NCBI RefSeq assembly: GCF_018130955.1
Contig: NZ_JAFCJM010000005.1
Location: 181,251 to 245,250 of the forward strand
DNA length: 64,000 nt
DNA from: Bradyrhizobium liaoningense
Lineage (GTDB): Bacteria > Pseudomonadota > Alphaproteobacteria > Rhizobiales > Xanthobacteraceae
Reading direction: 5' to 3'
The notes under the pieces were generated by a model. It made no database searches. It worked only from the letters and a program-made list of their open reading frames with translations, and was not told the DNA's origin. Positions 56,887 to 64,000 of the stretch are shown in pieces (position 1 is the first letter of the stretch; every line of letters begins with the position of its first letter). The position numbers and the translations under genes were made by a program.

Positions 56887-56944
56887 ACTAGATGTCCGCC
56901 GCGCCAATTCAGACTGGCGCGTACAGTCAAACGACGGACATCAG

Positions 56945-56987
56945 GCCCCGCCCGGTCTTCCCCCCGCCCGGGCGGGGCACTTTTTTT
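56945..56987 (+). terminator. Rho-independent terminator after the DUF1236 gene
   Basis: GCCCCGCCCG (56945-56954) pairs with CGGGCGGGGC (56969-56978), then AC and seven T residues (56981-56987). An internal CCCCGCCC/GGGCGGGG pairing is an alternative fold. Confidence 0.9.
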
Positions 56988-57005
56988 CGCTCTCGCCAAA
57001 ACGTT

Positions 57006-57085
57006 GTCATTCCGGGGCGGTCCGCAGGACCGAACCCGGAATCTCGAGATTCCGGGTTCGATGCTTTGCATCGCCCCGGAATGAC
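57006..57085. repeat. palindromic intergenic repeat, family D copy 1 (right after glyS end)
   Basis: An 80-base element bounded by GTCATTCCGGGGC and GCCCCGGAATGAC, with central CCCGGAATC/GATTCCGGG. An equally long copy is at 60229-60308, so the pair brackets glyQ-glyS. Confidence 0.92.
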
Positions 57086-57097
57086 GAAGCAGATTGA

Positions 57098-59194
57098 TCA
57101 GTCCTGGATCTTCGAAAAATCCGCGACCGCACGCGTCGCACTGCGGATCTCGTTCAGCAGCTTCAACCGGTTCTCGCGCACCTTCGCATCATCGTCGTTG
57201 ACACGAACCTTGTCGAAGAAGGCATCGACCGGCGGCCGCAGCTTTGCCATCGCGCTCATCGCGGCGGCAAAATCTTCCTTCGCGACCGCTGCACTCGCCT
57301 CGACCTTCACCTCGCCGATCGCCTTTGCCAGTGCCTTCTCCTCAGCGAGGCTGTAGAGCGCCGCATCGGGCGCGCCGTCAAACGTGCGCTTGTCCTTCTT
57401 TTCCTCGATCGAGAGGATGTTGCCGGCGCGCTTGGTGCCGGCGAGCAGGTTCTTGCCGTCGTCGCTATCGAGGAATTTGCCGAGCGCCTCGACGCGGCGA
57501 ACGATCATCAAGAGGTCGTCCTGGCCGCCGAGCGCAAACACCGCGTCGACGAGATCGTGCCGCGCGCCCTGCTCGCGAAGCTGGACTTTCAGGCGGTCAG
57601 CGAAGAAGGCGAGAAGATCGCTCGGCAGCTTGGTAGCGTCCGCTGCGACGGCCAGTCCCGCGAGCGCGGACTGCGCCGCCTTGAGGACCGGCAGGCGAAG
57701 CGTGTTCTCGACAATCAGGCGGATCACACCCAGCGCCGCGCGACGCAGGGCATACGGGTCCTTCGATCCCGTCGGCTTCTCGTCGATCGCCCAGAAGCCG
57801 GCGAGCGTGTCGAGCTTGTCCGCCAGCGCCACCGCAACGCTTACCGGATCTGTCGGCACGCGGTCCGCGGGCCCTTGCGGCTTGTAATGCTCCTCGCACG
57901 CGGCCGCGACGGAAGCGTCCTCGCCCTGGGCCAGCGCATAATACTTGCCCATCAAACCCTGCACTTCCGGAAATTCGCCGACGACTTCGGTGAGCAGGTC
58001 CGCTTTCGCAAGCTGTGCAGCACGTTTCGTTTTCGCAACGTCGGCGCCGACCAGCGGCGCAATCTCCGCCCCCAGCTGCTCGATGCGCTTGATGCGCGCG
58101 GCCTGGGTGCCGAGCTTCTCGTGGAACACGATCTGCTCGAATTTTGGCAGCCGATCCTGGAGCTTCGTCTTCAGGTCCGTCTCGTAGAAGAACTTTGCAT
58201 CGCTCAATCGCGCGCGGATCACGCGCTCGTTGCCGGCGATGATGGTCGCCCCACCATCGGTCGCCTCGATGTTGGCGACCAGGATGAACTTGTTGGCGAG
58301 CTTCCCCGTTTTGGGATCGCGCACCACAAAGCATTTTTGATTGTTGCGGATGGTGGCGCGGATCACCTCCGCGGGCGTCGTCAAAAACTCCTGTTCGAAC
58401 GAGCCCATCAGCACGACCGGCCATTCGACGAGACCCGCGACCTCGTCGAGCAGATTCTGGTCCTCGACGAGTTCAAAACCCTGCGCGAACGCAAGCTGCT
58501 TGGCATCGGTCAGGATCGAATCCTTGCGGCGCTCGGGGTCGAGCACGACTTTTGCGTCCAGCAGCTTTGCCTCGTAGTCCTCGAAGCGCCGCACGTTGAT
58601 CGCGCTAGGTGCGAGGAAGCGATGGCCGTGGGTGGTCTGGCCGGACTCGACGCCGTCGACGGAGAACTTCACGACGTCGGGCTCTTCGGTCTCGAGCCCA
58701 AAGGTCGCGGTGATCGCGTGCAGCGGACGCACCCAGTTGAGCGAGCCCGGCTTGCCCGAACGCGCGCCCCAGCGCATCGATTTCGGCCAGGGGAAAGTAC
58801 GGATGATGACGGGCAGGATTTCGGCCAGCACGTCGATCGCATCGCGTCCCGGCTTTTCGATCAGCGCGATGTAGAAGTCGCCCTTTGGATCGCGTTGGAT
58901 CTTGGCTTCGTCGAGCGACTTCAAACCTGTCGCTTTCAGGAAGCCTTGCACGGCCGCATCGGGCGCGCCCATTTTCGGTCCGCGGCGTTCGGTCTTGAGG
59001 TCCGGCTGGCGCGCGGGGATGCCGTGCACGGTCAGCGCAAGACGGCGCGGCGTGGCAAACGCCTTGGCGCCTTCATAGACCAGGCCCTCGGCGACGAGCT
59101 TGTCGGTCACCATGCGGCGCAGATCGTCCGCCGCCTTCGCCTGCATGCGCGCAGGGATTTCTTCCGAGAACAGCTCCAGCAACAAATCGGGCAT
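57098..59194 (-). CDS. glyS: glycine-tRNA ligase beta subunit
   Basis: The 698-residue subunit has the N-terminal [15 protein letters not shown] strand, the central tRNA_synt_2f domain and a C-terminal DALR anticodon domain ([17 protein letters not shown]). With the alpha subunit it charges tRNA-Gly. The ATG at 59194 shares a base with the glyQ stop (TGATG); the frame open upstream runs within glyQ and is not used. Confidence 0.95.
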   Translation of the reverse strand: MPDLLLELFSEEIPARMQAKAADDLRRMVTDKLVAEGLVYEGAKAFATPRRLALTVHGIPARQPDLKTERRGPKMGAPDAAVQGFLKATGLKSLDEAKIQRDPKGDFYIALIEKPGRDAIDVLAEILPVIIRTFPWPKSMRWGARSGKPGSLNWVRPLHAITATFGLETEEPDVVKFSVDGVESGQTTHGHRFLAPSAINVRRFEDYEAKLLDAKVVLDPERRKDSILTDAKQLAFAQGFELVEDQNLLDEVAGLVEWPVVLMGSFEQEFLTTPAEVIRATIRNNQKCFVVRDPKTGKLANKFILVANIEATDGGATIIAGNERVIRARLSDAKFFYETDLKTKLQDRLPKFEQIVFHEKLGTQAARIKRIEQLGAEIAPLVGADVAKTKRAAQLAKADLLTEVVGEFPEVQGLMGKYYALAQGEDASVAAACEEHYKPQGPADRVPTDPVSVAVALADKLDTLAGFWAIDEKPTGSKDPYALRRAALGVIRLIVENTLRLPVLKAAQSALAGLAVAADATKLPSDLLAFFADRLKVQLREQGARHDLVDAVFALGGQDDLLMIVRRVEALGKFLDSDDGKNLLAGTKRAGNILSIEEKKDKRTFDGAPDAALYSLAEEKALAKAIGEVKVEASAAVAKEDFAAAMSAMAKLRPPVDAFFDKVRVNDDDAKVRENRLKLLNEIRSATRAVADFSKIQD

Positions 59195-60126
59195 CAGGCG
59201 GCTCCGCCCGCTTCGGTGTGGACCCAGGCTTCGCCACAGGCCTTTGCCAGCTCGCGGACGCGCAGGATGTAGCTCTGCCGCTCCGTCACCGAGATGACGC
59301 CGCGCGCGTCGAGCAGGTTGAACACGTGGCTCGCCTTGATGCACTGGTCATAGGCCGGCAGCGCCAGCAGATGCTGCTTGCGGTTGCCTTCGCGCCAGCC
59401 GGCGGCGAGATACTTTTTGCAGGCCTCTTCCGCCATCTTGAACTGCTCGAACAGCATCGCGGTGTCGGCGACTTCAAAATTGTGCCGCGAATATTCCTGC
59501 TCGGCCTGCAGGAACACGTCGCCATAGGTGACCTTCTCCTCGCCGTCGCGGCCGTTGAAGTTGAGGTCATAGACGCGGTCGACGCCCTGCACATACATCG
59601 CAAGACGTTCGAGCCCGTAGGTGAGCTCGCCCGCAACGGGCGCGCACTCGAAGCCCGCGACCTGCTGGAAATAGGTGAACTGCGACACTTCCATGCCGTC
59701 ACACCAGCACTCCCAGCCGAGCCCCCAGGCGCCCAGCGTCGGGCTCTCCCAGTCGTCCTCGACGAAGCGGATGTCGTGCACGGCGGAATCGATGCCGATC
59801 GCGGCAAGCGACTTCAGGTACAGCTCCTGAAGGTTCGGCGGCGACGGCTTCATGATCACCTGGAACTGGTAGTAGTGCTGCATCCGGTTGGGATTTTCAC
59901 CGTAACGGCCGTCCTTGGGCCGGCGCGACGGCTGCACATAGGCCGCATTCCAGGGCTTTGGCCCCAGCGCCCGCAAGGTCGTGGCCGGATGGAAGGTGCC
60001 CGCGCCCATCTCCATGTCGTAGGGCTGCAGGATGACGCAGCCCTGCTCGGCCCAAAAGTGCTGGAGCGCGAGGATAAAGCCCTGGAACGAGCGTTCCGGG
60101 CGCATATGGGCGGGCAATGAGTCCAT
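59194..60126 (-). CDS. glyQ: glycine-tRNA ligase alpha subunit
   Basis: The 310-residue catalytic subunit contains the class II signatures [46 protein letters not shown] and [22 protein letters not shown]. The ATG at 60126 ([16 protein letters not shown]) is the family start. First gene of glyQS; the D-family repeat lies about 100 bases upstream. Confidence 0.96.
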   Translation of the reverse strand: MDSLPAHMRPERSFQGFILALQHFWAEQGCVILQPYDMEMGAGTFHPATTLRALGPKPWNAAYVQPSRRPKDGRYGENPNRMQHYYQFQVIMKPSPPNLQELYLKSLAAIGIDSAVHDIRFVEDDWESPTLGAWGLGWECWCDGMEVSQFTYFQQVAGFECAPVAGELTYGLERLAMYVQGVDRVYDLNFNGRDGEEKVTYGDVFLQAEQEYSRHNFEVADTAMLFEQFKMAEEACKKYLAAGWREGNRKQHLLALPAYDQCIKASHVFNLLDARGVISVTERQSYILRVRELAKACGEAWVHTEAGGAA

Positions 60127-60228
60127 CGTCAGATCAGGCTCTCGGGGGGGGTTTGAATCGCGCGGGACCGTATCGACGGCGGAGATGGGAATCAAGGCAA
60201 AGGGGCCGGAAACGCGGCCCAAACGACC

Positions 60229-60308
60229 GTCATTCCGGGGCGGTCCGTCAGGACCGAACCCGGAATCTCGAGATTCCGGGTTCGCGCTTTCGCGCGCCCC
60301 GGAATGAC
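60229..60308. repeat. palindromic intergenic repeat, family D copy 2 (upstream of glyQ)
   Basis: Second 80-base copy of the element at 57006-57085; the outer ATTCCGGGGC arms and the core CGGAATCTCGAGATTCCG are unchanged, while the spacer before the right arm differs. Confidence 0.92.
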
Positions 60309-60325
60309 CGGTCTGATGATGGAGG

Positions 60326-60517
60326 CTAACCCGGGCGGTAAGCCCCGGTGACGGGGTCCCGCTTCAGCGTTCGAATTTCCCCGGCGTGGGCGGCCTCTGC
60401 GACGCGCGACAGGCGCATCTCCTCCAGCTCCTGGTTGATCCGGACGGCGGTCTTGTACGCCCACCGGACCACGGCAAGCCCACCCAGAACGCCCGCGAAT
60501 GCAACGAACGGCGGCAT
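60326..60517 (-). CDS. small single-helix membrane protein (63 aa)
   Basis: ATG at 60517 has AAGGA seven bases before it (a TTG at 60535 is open but lacks one). The protein has a hydrophobic segment [21 protein letters not shown], then a charged tail ([21 protein letters not shown] and [12 protein letters not shown]). The YRPG end is shared by small conserved rhizobial proteins; function unknown. Confidence 0.72.
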   Translation of the reverse strand: MPPFVAFAGVLGGLAVVRWAYKTAVRINQELEEMRLSRVAEAAHAGEIRTLKRDPVTGAYRPG

Positions 60518-60623
60518 CTGTCGATCCTTGTTCAATGCTCAGCCCCCACGCGCATTCTCGCGCAAAGGGCTTCCCGCCGCAATCAGATGTCCAGGGACCA
60601 AATGGCGCGGGGAACCGCTCGCC

Positions 60624-61532
60624 TCAGAACCCGAATTTCGCCCAAATCGCCCGCGTTTCCAGCGCCGAGATCAGCTCGTCCGGCAGGGCCGACAGCCCCT
60701 CGAGGGCCGAAAGCTGGCCCGCGCCGGGTGATTTGCGGCCCAAAAGGCCCGACAAAAGCCCGGTCGGCTGGGCGATCACGGGTGTGAGAACCTTCTCCCC
60801 GTAGCGGGCACGAAGAGTTGAGCGGAGGTCTCCAATCCCGTCTGCGAGCCCGAGGCCAACCGCCGTCTCGCCGGCCCAGTATTCGCCCGTGAACAGGGTA
60901 TCCTCAGCGCCCTTCAGGCGTGCGCGGCGGCTTTCCTTCACCAGCGCGATGAAGATCCGGTGGATCTCGCGCTGGATCGATTTCAGCCGCGCCACGTCGT
61001 CCGAGTTTTCGGGCAGGAAGGGATCGAGCATCGCCTTGTGCTCTCCGGCGGTATAGAGGCGCCGCTCGATGCCGAGCTTCCTGATCGCCTCCTGGAAGCC
61101 AAAGCTGCCGCCGACCACACCGATCGAACCGAGGATCGAGGACGGATCGCAAAAAATCTCGTCGCCGGCGCAGGCGATCATGTAGCCGCCGGAGGCTGCG
61201 ACGTCCTCGACGAACACCAGCACCGGCAGCTTCTTCTCGGCCGCGAGCTGCCTGATGCGTAAGTAGATCTGGCGCGACTGCACCGGCGAGCCGCCGGGCG
61301 AGTTGATCACCAGCGCCACCGCCTTGGCGTGGCGGACCGAGAACGCGCGCTCGAGGACCCGCGCGACGGTCGCGAGCGTCATGCCCGGTCGCAGCGGCGT
61401 CACCGCGCCGATCACGCCCGACAACCGCACGACGGGCACGATCGCGGCGCCCGGACGAAAGCGCGCCGGCAGATAGTCTTTGAGTTTACCGATCAGGCCG
61501 GACTCTCCGCGATCGTTTGAATGTTCGGCCAT
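60624..61532 (-). CDS. S49-family signal-peptide/membrane peptidase (SppA/SohB-like)
   Basis: The 302-residue protein has the serine/lysine dyad of short S49 peptidases: Ser114 in VAASGGYMIACAGD and Lys166 in GEHKAMLDPF, plus the INSPGGSPVQSR oxyanion strand. No clear transmembrane helix is visible, so it may be cytoplasmic or peripheral. It cleaves membrane-embedded peptides in known relatives. Confidence 0.9.
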   Translation of the reverse strand: MAEHSNDRGESGLIGKLKDYLPARFRPGAAIVPVVRLSGVIGAVTPLRPGMTLATVARVLERAFSVRHAKAVALVINSPGGSPVQSRQIYLRIRQLAAEKKLPVLVFVEDVAASGGYMIACAGDEIFCDPSSILGSIGVVGGSFGFQEAIRKLGIERRLYTAGEHKAMLDPFLPENSDDVARLKSIQREIHRIFIALVKESRRARLKGAEDTLFTGEYWAGETAVGLGLADGIGDLRSTLRARYGEKVLTPVIAQPTGLLSGLLGRKSPGAGQLSALEGLSALPDELISALETRAIWAKFGF

Positions 61533-61642
61533 GCCGTTACCTCGCTTTAACCAATTCTTATCACGCGACTGTCATTGACATCGCTGGAACGTGTTTTGCA
61601 AAGCAGTCGCCAAGCGGCTGCAATGGGGCAGCGGAGAACGAC

Positions 61643-61741
61643 ATGAAAATTTATCTGCTGATCATGCTGATGGGCGCGCTTTTCACGGCGATTCGCTTCA
61701 CCACGGCACAGGAACAGCAGACGAATTCGCTTCCCCAGTAG
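61643..61741 (+). CDS. small single-helix protein (32 aa)
   Basis: ATG at 61643 has GGAG six bases upstream. The peptide is one hydrophobic helix (LLIMLMGALFTAI) followed by a short polar tail (EQQTNSLPQ). It fits a small membrane or secreted protein, though chance cannot be excluded at this length. Confidence 0.45.
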   Translation: MKIYLLIMLMGALFTAIRFTTAQEQQTNSLPQ

Positions 61742-61748
61742 ATCGACC

Positions 61749-62552
61749 TCACGGCTGCGCCAGCGGCAGCACCGCTCTCCCCTCGAGAATTTCCCTTACT
61801 TTGTCCTGCATCTGTTTTTTGGGCACGCCTGACTCTTCGTTGAGCATCAGGTCGTTGAGCACCAAACCTTGCAGAATGCACAGCGGCGCCTTGCCCCCTT
61901 TGACCGCGCGCACCAGCACGCGGATTGCGGGCTTGCCCGCATCGCCGTGAACCGGCAGTACGACGAGACTGCCGAAGCCACGTGATAGCGCTGCCAACAC
62001 GCCGGTCAATCCATCCGCGCGCCAGATCAGGGTCAGCGCGCCGCCGGATTTGAGGATACGGCGGGCGGCATGCACCCAGGCCGGCAGGGTGTCTTCGGCC
62101 GCGACATGCGCGCTCTGGCGCGCCTGGTCCGGCGAGGCGCGATGGCGCGCCGGATCGTTGAAGGGCGGATTGGTCAGGACGACGTCGACGCTGTCAGGCG
62201 ACAGGCCATTGGCCGCGAAAATCTCCGCCTCAGCCGTCACGTCGAGGACCAGCGTTTCGGCAGGGATTGAATTCGCCGCCGCATTGGCGTGTGCAAGGCG
62301 CGCAAGCTCCGGATCGATCTCGACCAGGACCAGATCGATGCCCCCGACGCGGTGCGCGAGCGCGAGTCCCGCGGTGCCGACGCCCGCGCCGAAATCGACC
62401 ACGCGCGCGCCCGCATAGGCAGACGTCGCCGCCGCCAGCAGGATCGCGTCGTGCCCGGCGCGGTGGCCGGAGCGCGGCTGCGTCAGGCGCAACTGTCCGC
62501 CGAGAAACGCGTCCTCGGTGACGTCAAGTTCCGTGACCGCGAGCTCAGTCAT
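61749..62552 (-). CDS. TrmN6-like tRNA (adenine37-N6) methyltransferase
   Basis: The 267-residue enzyme has the SAM-binding VVDFGAGVGTAGLALAHRV and the catalytic TNPPFND motif of N6-adenine methyltransferases, with the GHRAGHDAILLAAA lead-in of YfiC-type enzymes. The ATG at 62552 overlaps the end of the DUF2007 gene by eight bases, so translation is coupled. It probably methylates A37 of a tRNA; a different RNA target is possible. Confidence 0.85.
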   Translation of the reverse strand: MTELAVTELDVTEDAFLGGQLRLTQPRSGHRAGHDAILLAAATSAYAGARVVDFGAGVGTAGLALAHRVGGIDLVLVEIDPELARLAHANAAANSIPAETLVLDVTAEAEIFAANGLSPDSVDVVLTNPPFNDPARHRASPDQARQSAHVAAEDTLPAWVHAARRILKSGGALTLIWRADGLTGVLAALSRGFGSLVVLPVHGDAGKPAIRVLVRAVKGGKAPLCILQGLVLNDLMLNEESGVPKKQMQDKVREILEGRAVLPLAQP

Positions 62553-62772
62553 CGGGGCGCAGTTCATGGCTGAGGCCGGCCTCGGTGAGGAGCTGGCGAG
62601 CCTCGCTGGCGTCGTCCTCATGCACCAGGATCCGCCGCGGCAGGATGCCGAGCGAGCCCTCGATGATGCTCATGTTCTGGTCCAGCACCAGATGGTGGAT
62701 GTTCGCGCCATCGAGCAGCGCGCCGACCGCCGATACCAGCACCATGTCGTTGGTCCGCACCAGTTCGCGCAA
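62545..62772 (-). CDS. DUF2007 small protein, TTG start
   Basis: The 75-residue protein matches the DUF2007 ferredoxin-like fold: VLVSAVGALLDGANIHHLVLDQNMSIIEGSLG, then RRILVHEDDASEARQLL. The start is TTG at 62772 with AGGAGG five bases upstream; the longer frame that reads into the antisense of the prenyl synthase gene is not real. Overlaps the methyltransferase gene. Function unknown. Confidence 0.85.
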   Translation of the reverse strand: MRELVRTNDMVLVSAVGALLDGANIHHLVLDQNMSIIEGSLGILPRRILVHEDDASEARQLLTEAGLSHELRPDD

Positions 62773-62901
62773 AAGAGCCTCCTGCCTGAGGGCAAATACG
62801 GGGGAAATGTCAATCGGGTCCTGCTCTTGCCGCATCCGCTCGCAGTTTCTATTGTCTAGGAACCGAGGATAGCCCTTTTGGGGCAAATATTGGAGACCGG
62901 C

Positions 62902-63909
62902 GTGGCCGTCATCGTACCTTTCGAAACTCCCGGCGCGTCGATCGAAGAGCTGGTTGCCCTTGTCGCTCCTGACATGGAGCGCGTCAACGCCACCATCCTG
63001 TCGCGGACCGGCTCCGAGGTGACCATGATCCCGGAGGTCGCCAACCATCTCATCTCCTCCGGCGGCAAGCGCCTGCGCCCGATGCTGACACTCGCTATGG
63101 CCAACCTCGCCGGCTACACCGGCGACGGCCATATCAAGCTCGCCGCCTCCGTCGAATTCATGCACACGGCCACACTCCTCCACGACGACGTCGTCGACGA
63201 GAGCGAGATGCGCCGCGGAAAACTGTCGGCACGGATGCTTTGGGGCAACGAGGCGAGCGTGCTGGTCGGTGACTTCCTGCTCGGCCAGGCATTTCGCATG
63301 ATGGTCGAGGTCGGCTCGCTGCGGGCGCTCGACATCCTCTCGGCGGCGGCCGCCACTATCGCCGAGGGCGAGGTGATGCAGCTTGCCGCCGCCAAGAACA
63401 CCGCGACCACCGAGGACGAGTATCTTGCCGTGATCCGCGGCAAGACGGCCGAGCTGTTCGCGGCCGCCTGCGAGGTCGGTCCCGTCATCGCCAACCGCCC
63501 GAAGGCGGAGCAGACCGCCTGCCGCTCCGTCGGCATGAATCTCGGGATCGCCTTCCAGCTCGTCGACGACGTGCTCGACTATGGCGGCAAGAGCGCAAAG
63601 CTGGGCAAGAACACCGGCGACGACTTCCGCGAGGGCAAGATCACCCTCCCCGTCGTGCTGGCCTTCCGCCGCGGCAACGACGCCGAGCGCGCGTTCTGGA
63701 TCCGCGCGCTGGAGCGCGGCGAAATCGGCGATGCCGATCTCGATCACGCCATCGGCCTGATGAACAAGCACCGCGCCCTCGAAGACACGCTCAGCCGCGC
63801 CCAGCACTACGGCGCCATGGCGGTCGACGCGCTCGCCCTGTTCCCGCCCTCGCCGATGAAGAGCGCGCTGGAGCAGGTGGTGGCGTTCTGTTTGGCAAGG
63901 TCGCATTAA
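62902..63909 (+). CDS. ispB: polyprenyl diphosphate synthase (octaprenyl/decaprenyl type)
   Basis: The 335-residue enzyme makes the long isoprenoid side chain of ubiquinone from FPP and IPP. First DDxxD motif LLHDDVVDESEMRRG (about 86-100), second LVDDVLDYGG. Ala and Leu at the residues before the first DDxxD fit a long-chain synthase. The GTG at 62902 has GGAG six bases upstream. Diverges from the DUF2007 gene. Confidence 0.92.
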   Translation: MAVIVPFETPGASIEELVALVAPDMERVNATILSRTGSEVTMIPEVANHLISSGGKRLRPMLTLAMANLAGYTGDGHIKLAASVEFMHTATLLHDDVVDESEMRRGKLSARMLWGNEASVLVGDFLLGQAFRMMVEVGSLRALDILSAAAATIAEGEVMQLAAAKNTATTEDEYLAVIRGKTAELFAAACEVGPVIANRPKAEQTACRSVGMNLGIAFQLVDDVLDYGGKSAKLGKNTGDDFREGKITLPVVLAFRRGNDAERAFWIRALERGEIGDADLDHAIGLMNKHRALEDTLSRAQHYGAMAVDALALFPPSPMKSALEQVVAFCLARSH

Positions 63910-63966
63910 CCCGTTGCGAGCTGCCGTAGAGCCTGTGAGCCAATTCGTTTTTCGGCATCGACATTG

Positions 63967-63984
63967 AGGGGCGTTAGCGCCCCT
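63967..63984 (+). terminator. short hairpin after ispB
   Basis: AGGGGCG-TTAG-CGCCCCT forms a 7-base-pair stem, followed by TGATGT rather than a T run. It may end ispB transcription weakly. Confidence 0.4.
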
Positions 63985-64000
63985 TGATGTCAGAAGCCTG

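Noticed and set aside
57557..59272. A 571-residue frame antisense to glyS
   Set aside because: Shadow frame of the synthetase subunit; the glyS product is fully recognisable on the other strand.
62545..63906. A 453-residue minus-strand frame reaching from the prenyl synthase gene into DUF2007
   Set aside because: Only the last 75 residues are protein-like; the rest is antisense to ispB. The true start is the TTG at 62772.

Overview
The window looks like a chromosomal segment of an alphaproteobacterium of the Bradyrhizobium type. The evidence is high GC, a typical rhizobial gene complement (long-form Sua5, NadA/NadB/NadC, alpha-type YgfZ, two-gene GlyQ/GlyS, TIGR02301, DUF1236 and DUF6894 small proteins) and several families of palindromic intergenic repeats of the kind scattered through Bradyrhizobium genomes. 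No transposase, integrase or CRISPR array was seen.

The left third (1-19411) is accessory metabolism. Positions 1-9234 hold a tightly packed minus-strand cluster: an FAD oxidoreductase, the two subunits of an AcnX-type hydro-lyase, two paralogous substrate-binding proteins, two paralogous amidohydrolase-2 enzymes, a small Rieske protein and an iron-type ABC permease cut by the window edge. A LysR regulator diverges from it (9404-10306). Positions 10417-17501 hold a second minus-strand cluster: a branched-chain-type ABC importer (LivF, LivG, a fused LivH-LivM, and a binding protein), a GMC oxidoreductase and a dihydroxyacetophenone-dioxygenase-like cupin. It is faced by a divergent XylR/DmpR-type regulator whose AAA+ domain has lost the GAFTGA loop. 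Both clusters look like uptake-plus-catabolism systems; the substrates are not evident.

The middle (19707-36799) is mostly housekeeping: tRNA-Pro(CGG), TsaC, a D-2-hydroxyacid dehydrogenase, NUDIX enzymes, a GrdB-like protein paired with a CaiB/BaiF CoA transferase, YedK, an ECF sigma factor with a DUF4142-cupredoxin pair, a sulfurtransferase, a dihydroorotase, and a plus-strand run YgfZ-Tag-HD-PTP-NadQ-like regulator. The sigma gene and the DUF4142 gene are each preceded by the same two-part promoter, GGGAAC-N16-CATCCAA, which implies autoregulation and a small regulon.

The right part (36847-64000) carries a DUF2339 membrane protein, two chemoreceptors with near-identical signalling domains, an AcuI/YhdH reductase, an MFS transporter, the nadA-nadB-nadC operon, a SleB cell-wall hydrolase, PpdK with an unusual Lys/Ala/Pro-rich N-terminal tail, GlyQ/GlyS, an S49 peptidase, a TrmN6-like methyltransferase with a small DUF2007 partner, and a polyprenyl diphosphate synthase. 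Upstream of nadA is a perfect 9-3-9 palindrome and a weaker second copy. These are good candidates for the operators of the NrtR/NadQ-like regulator encoded at 35831-36799, so regulator and target would both lie in this window.
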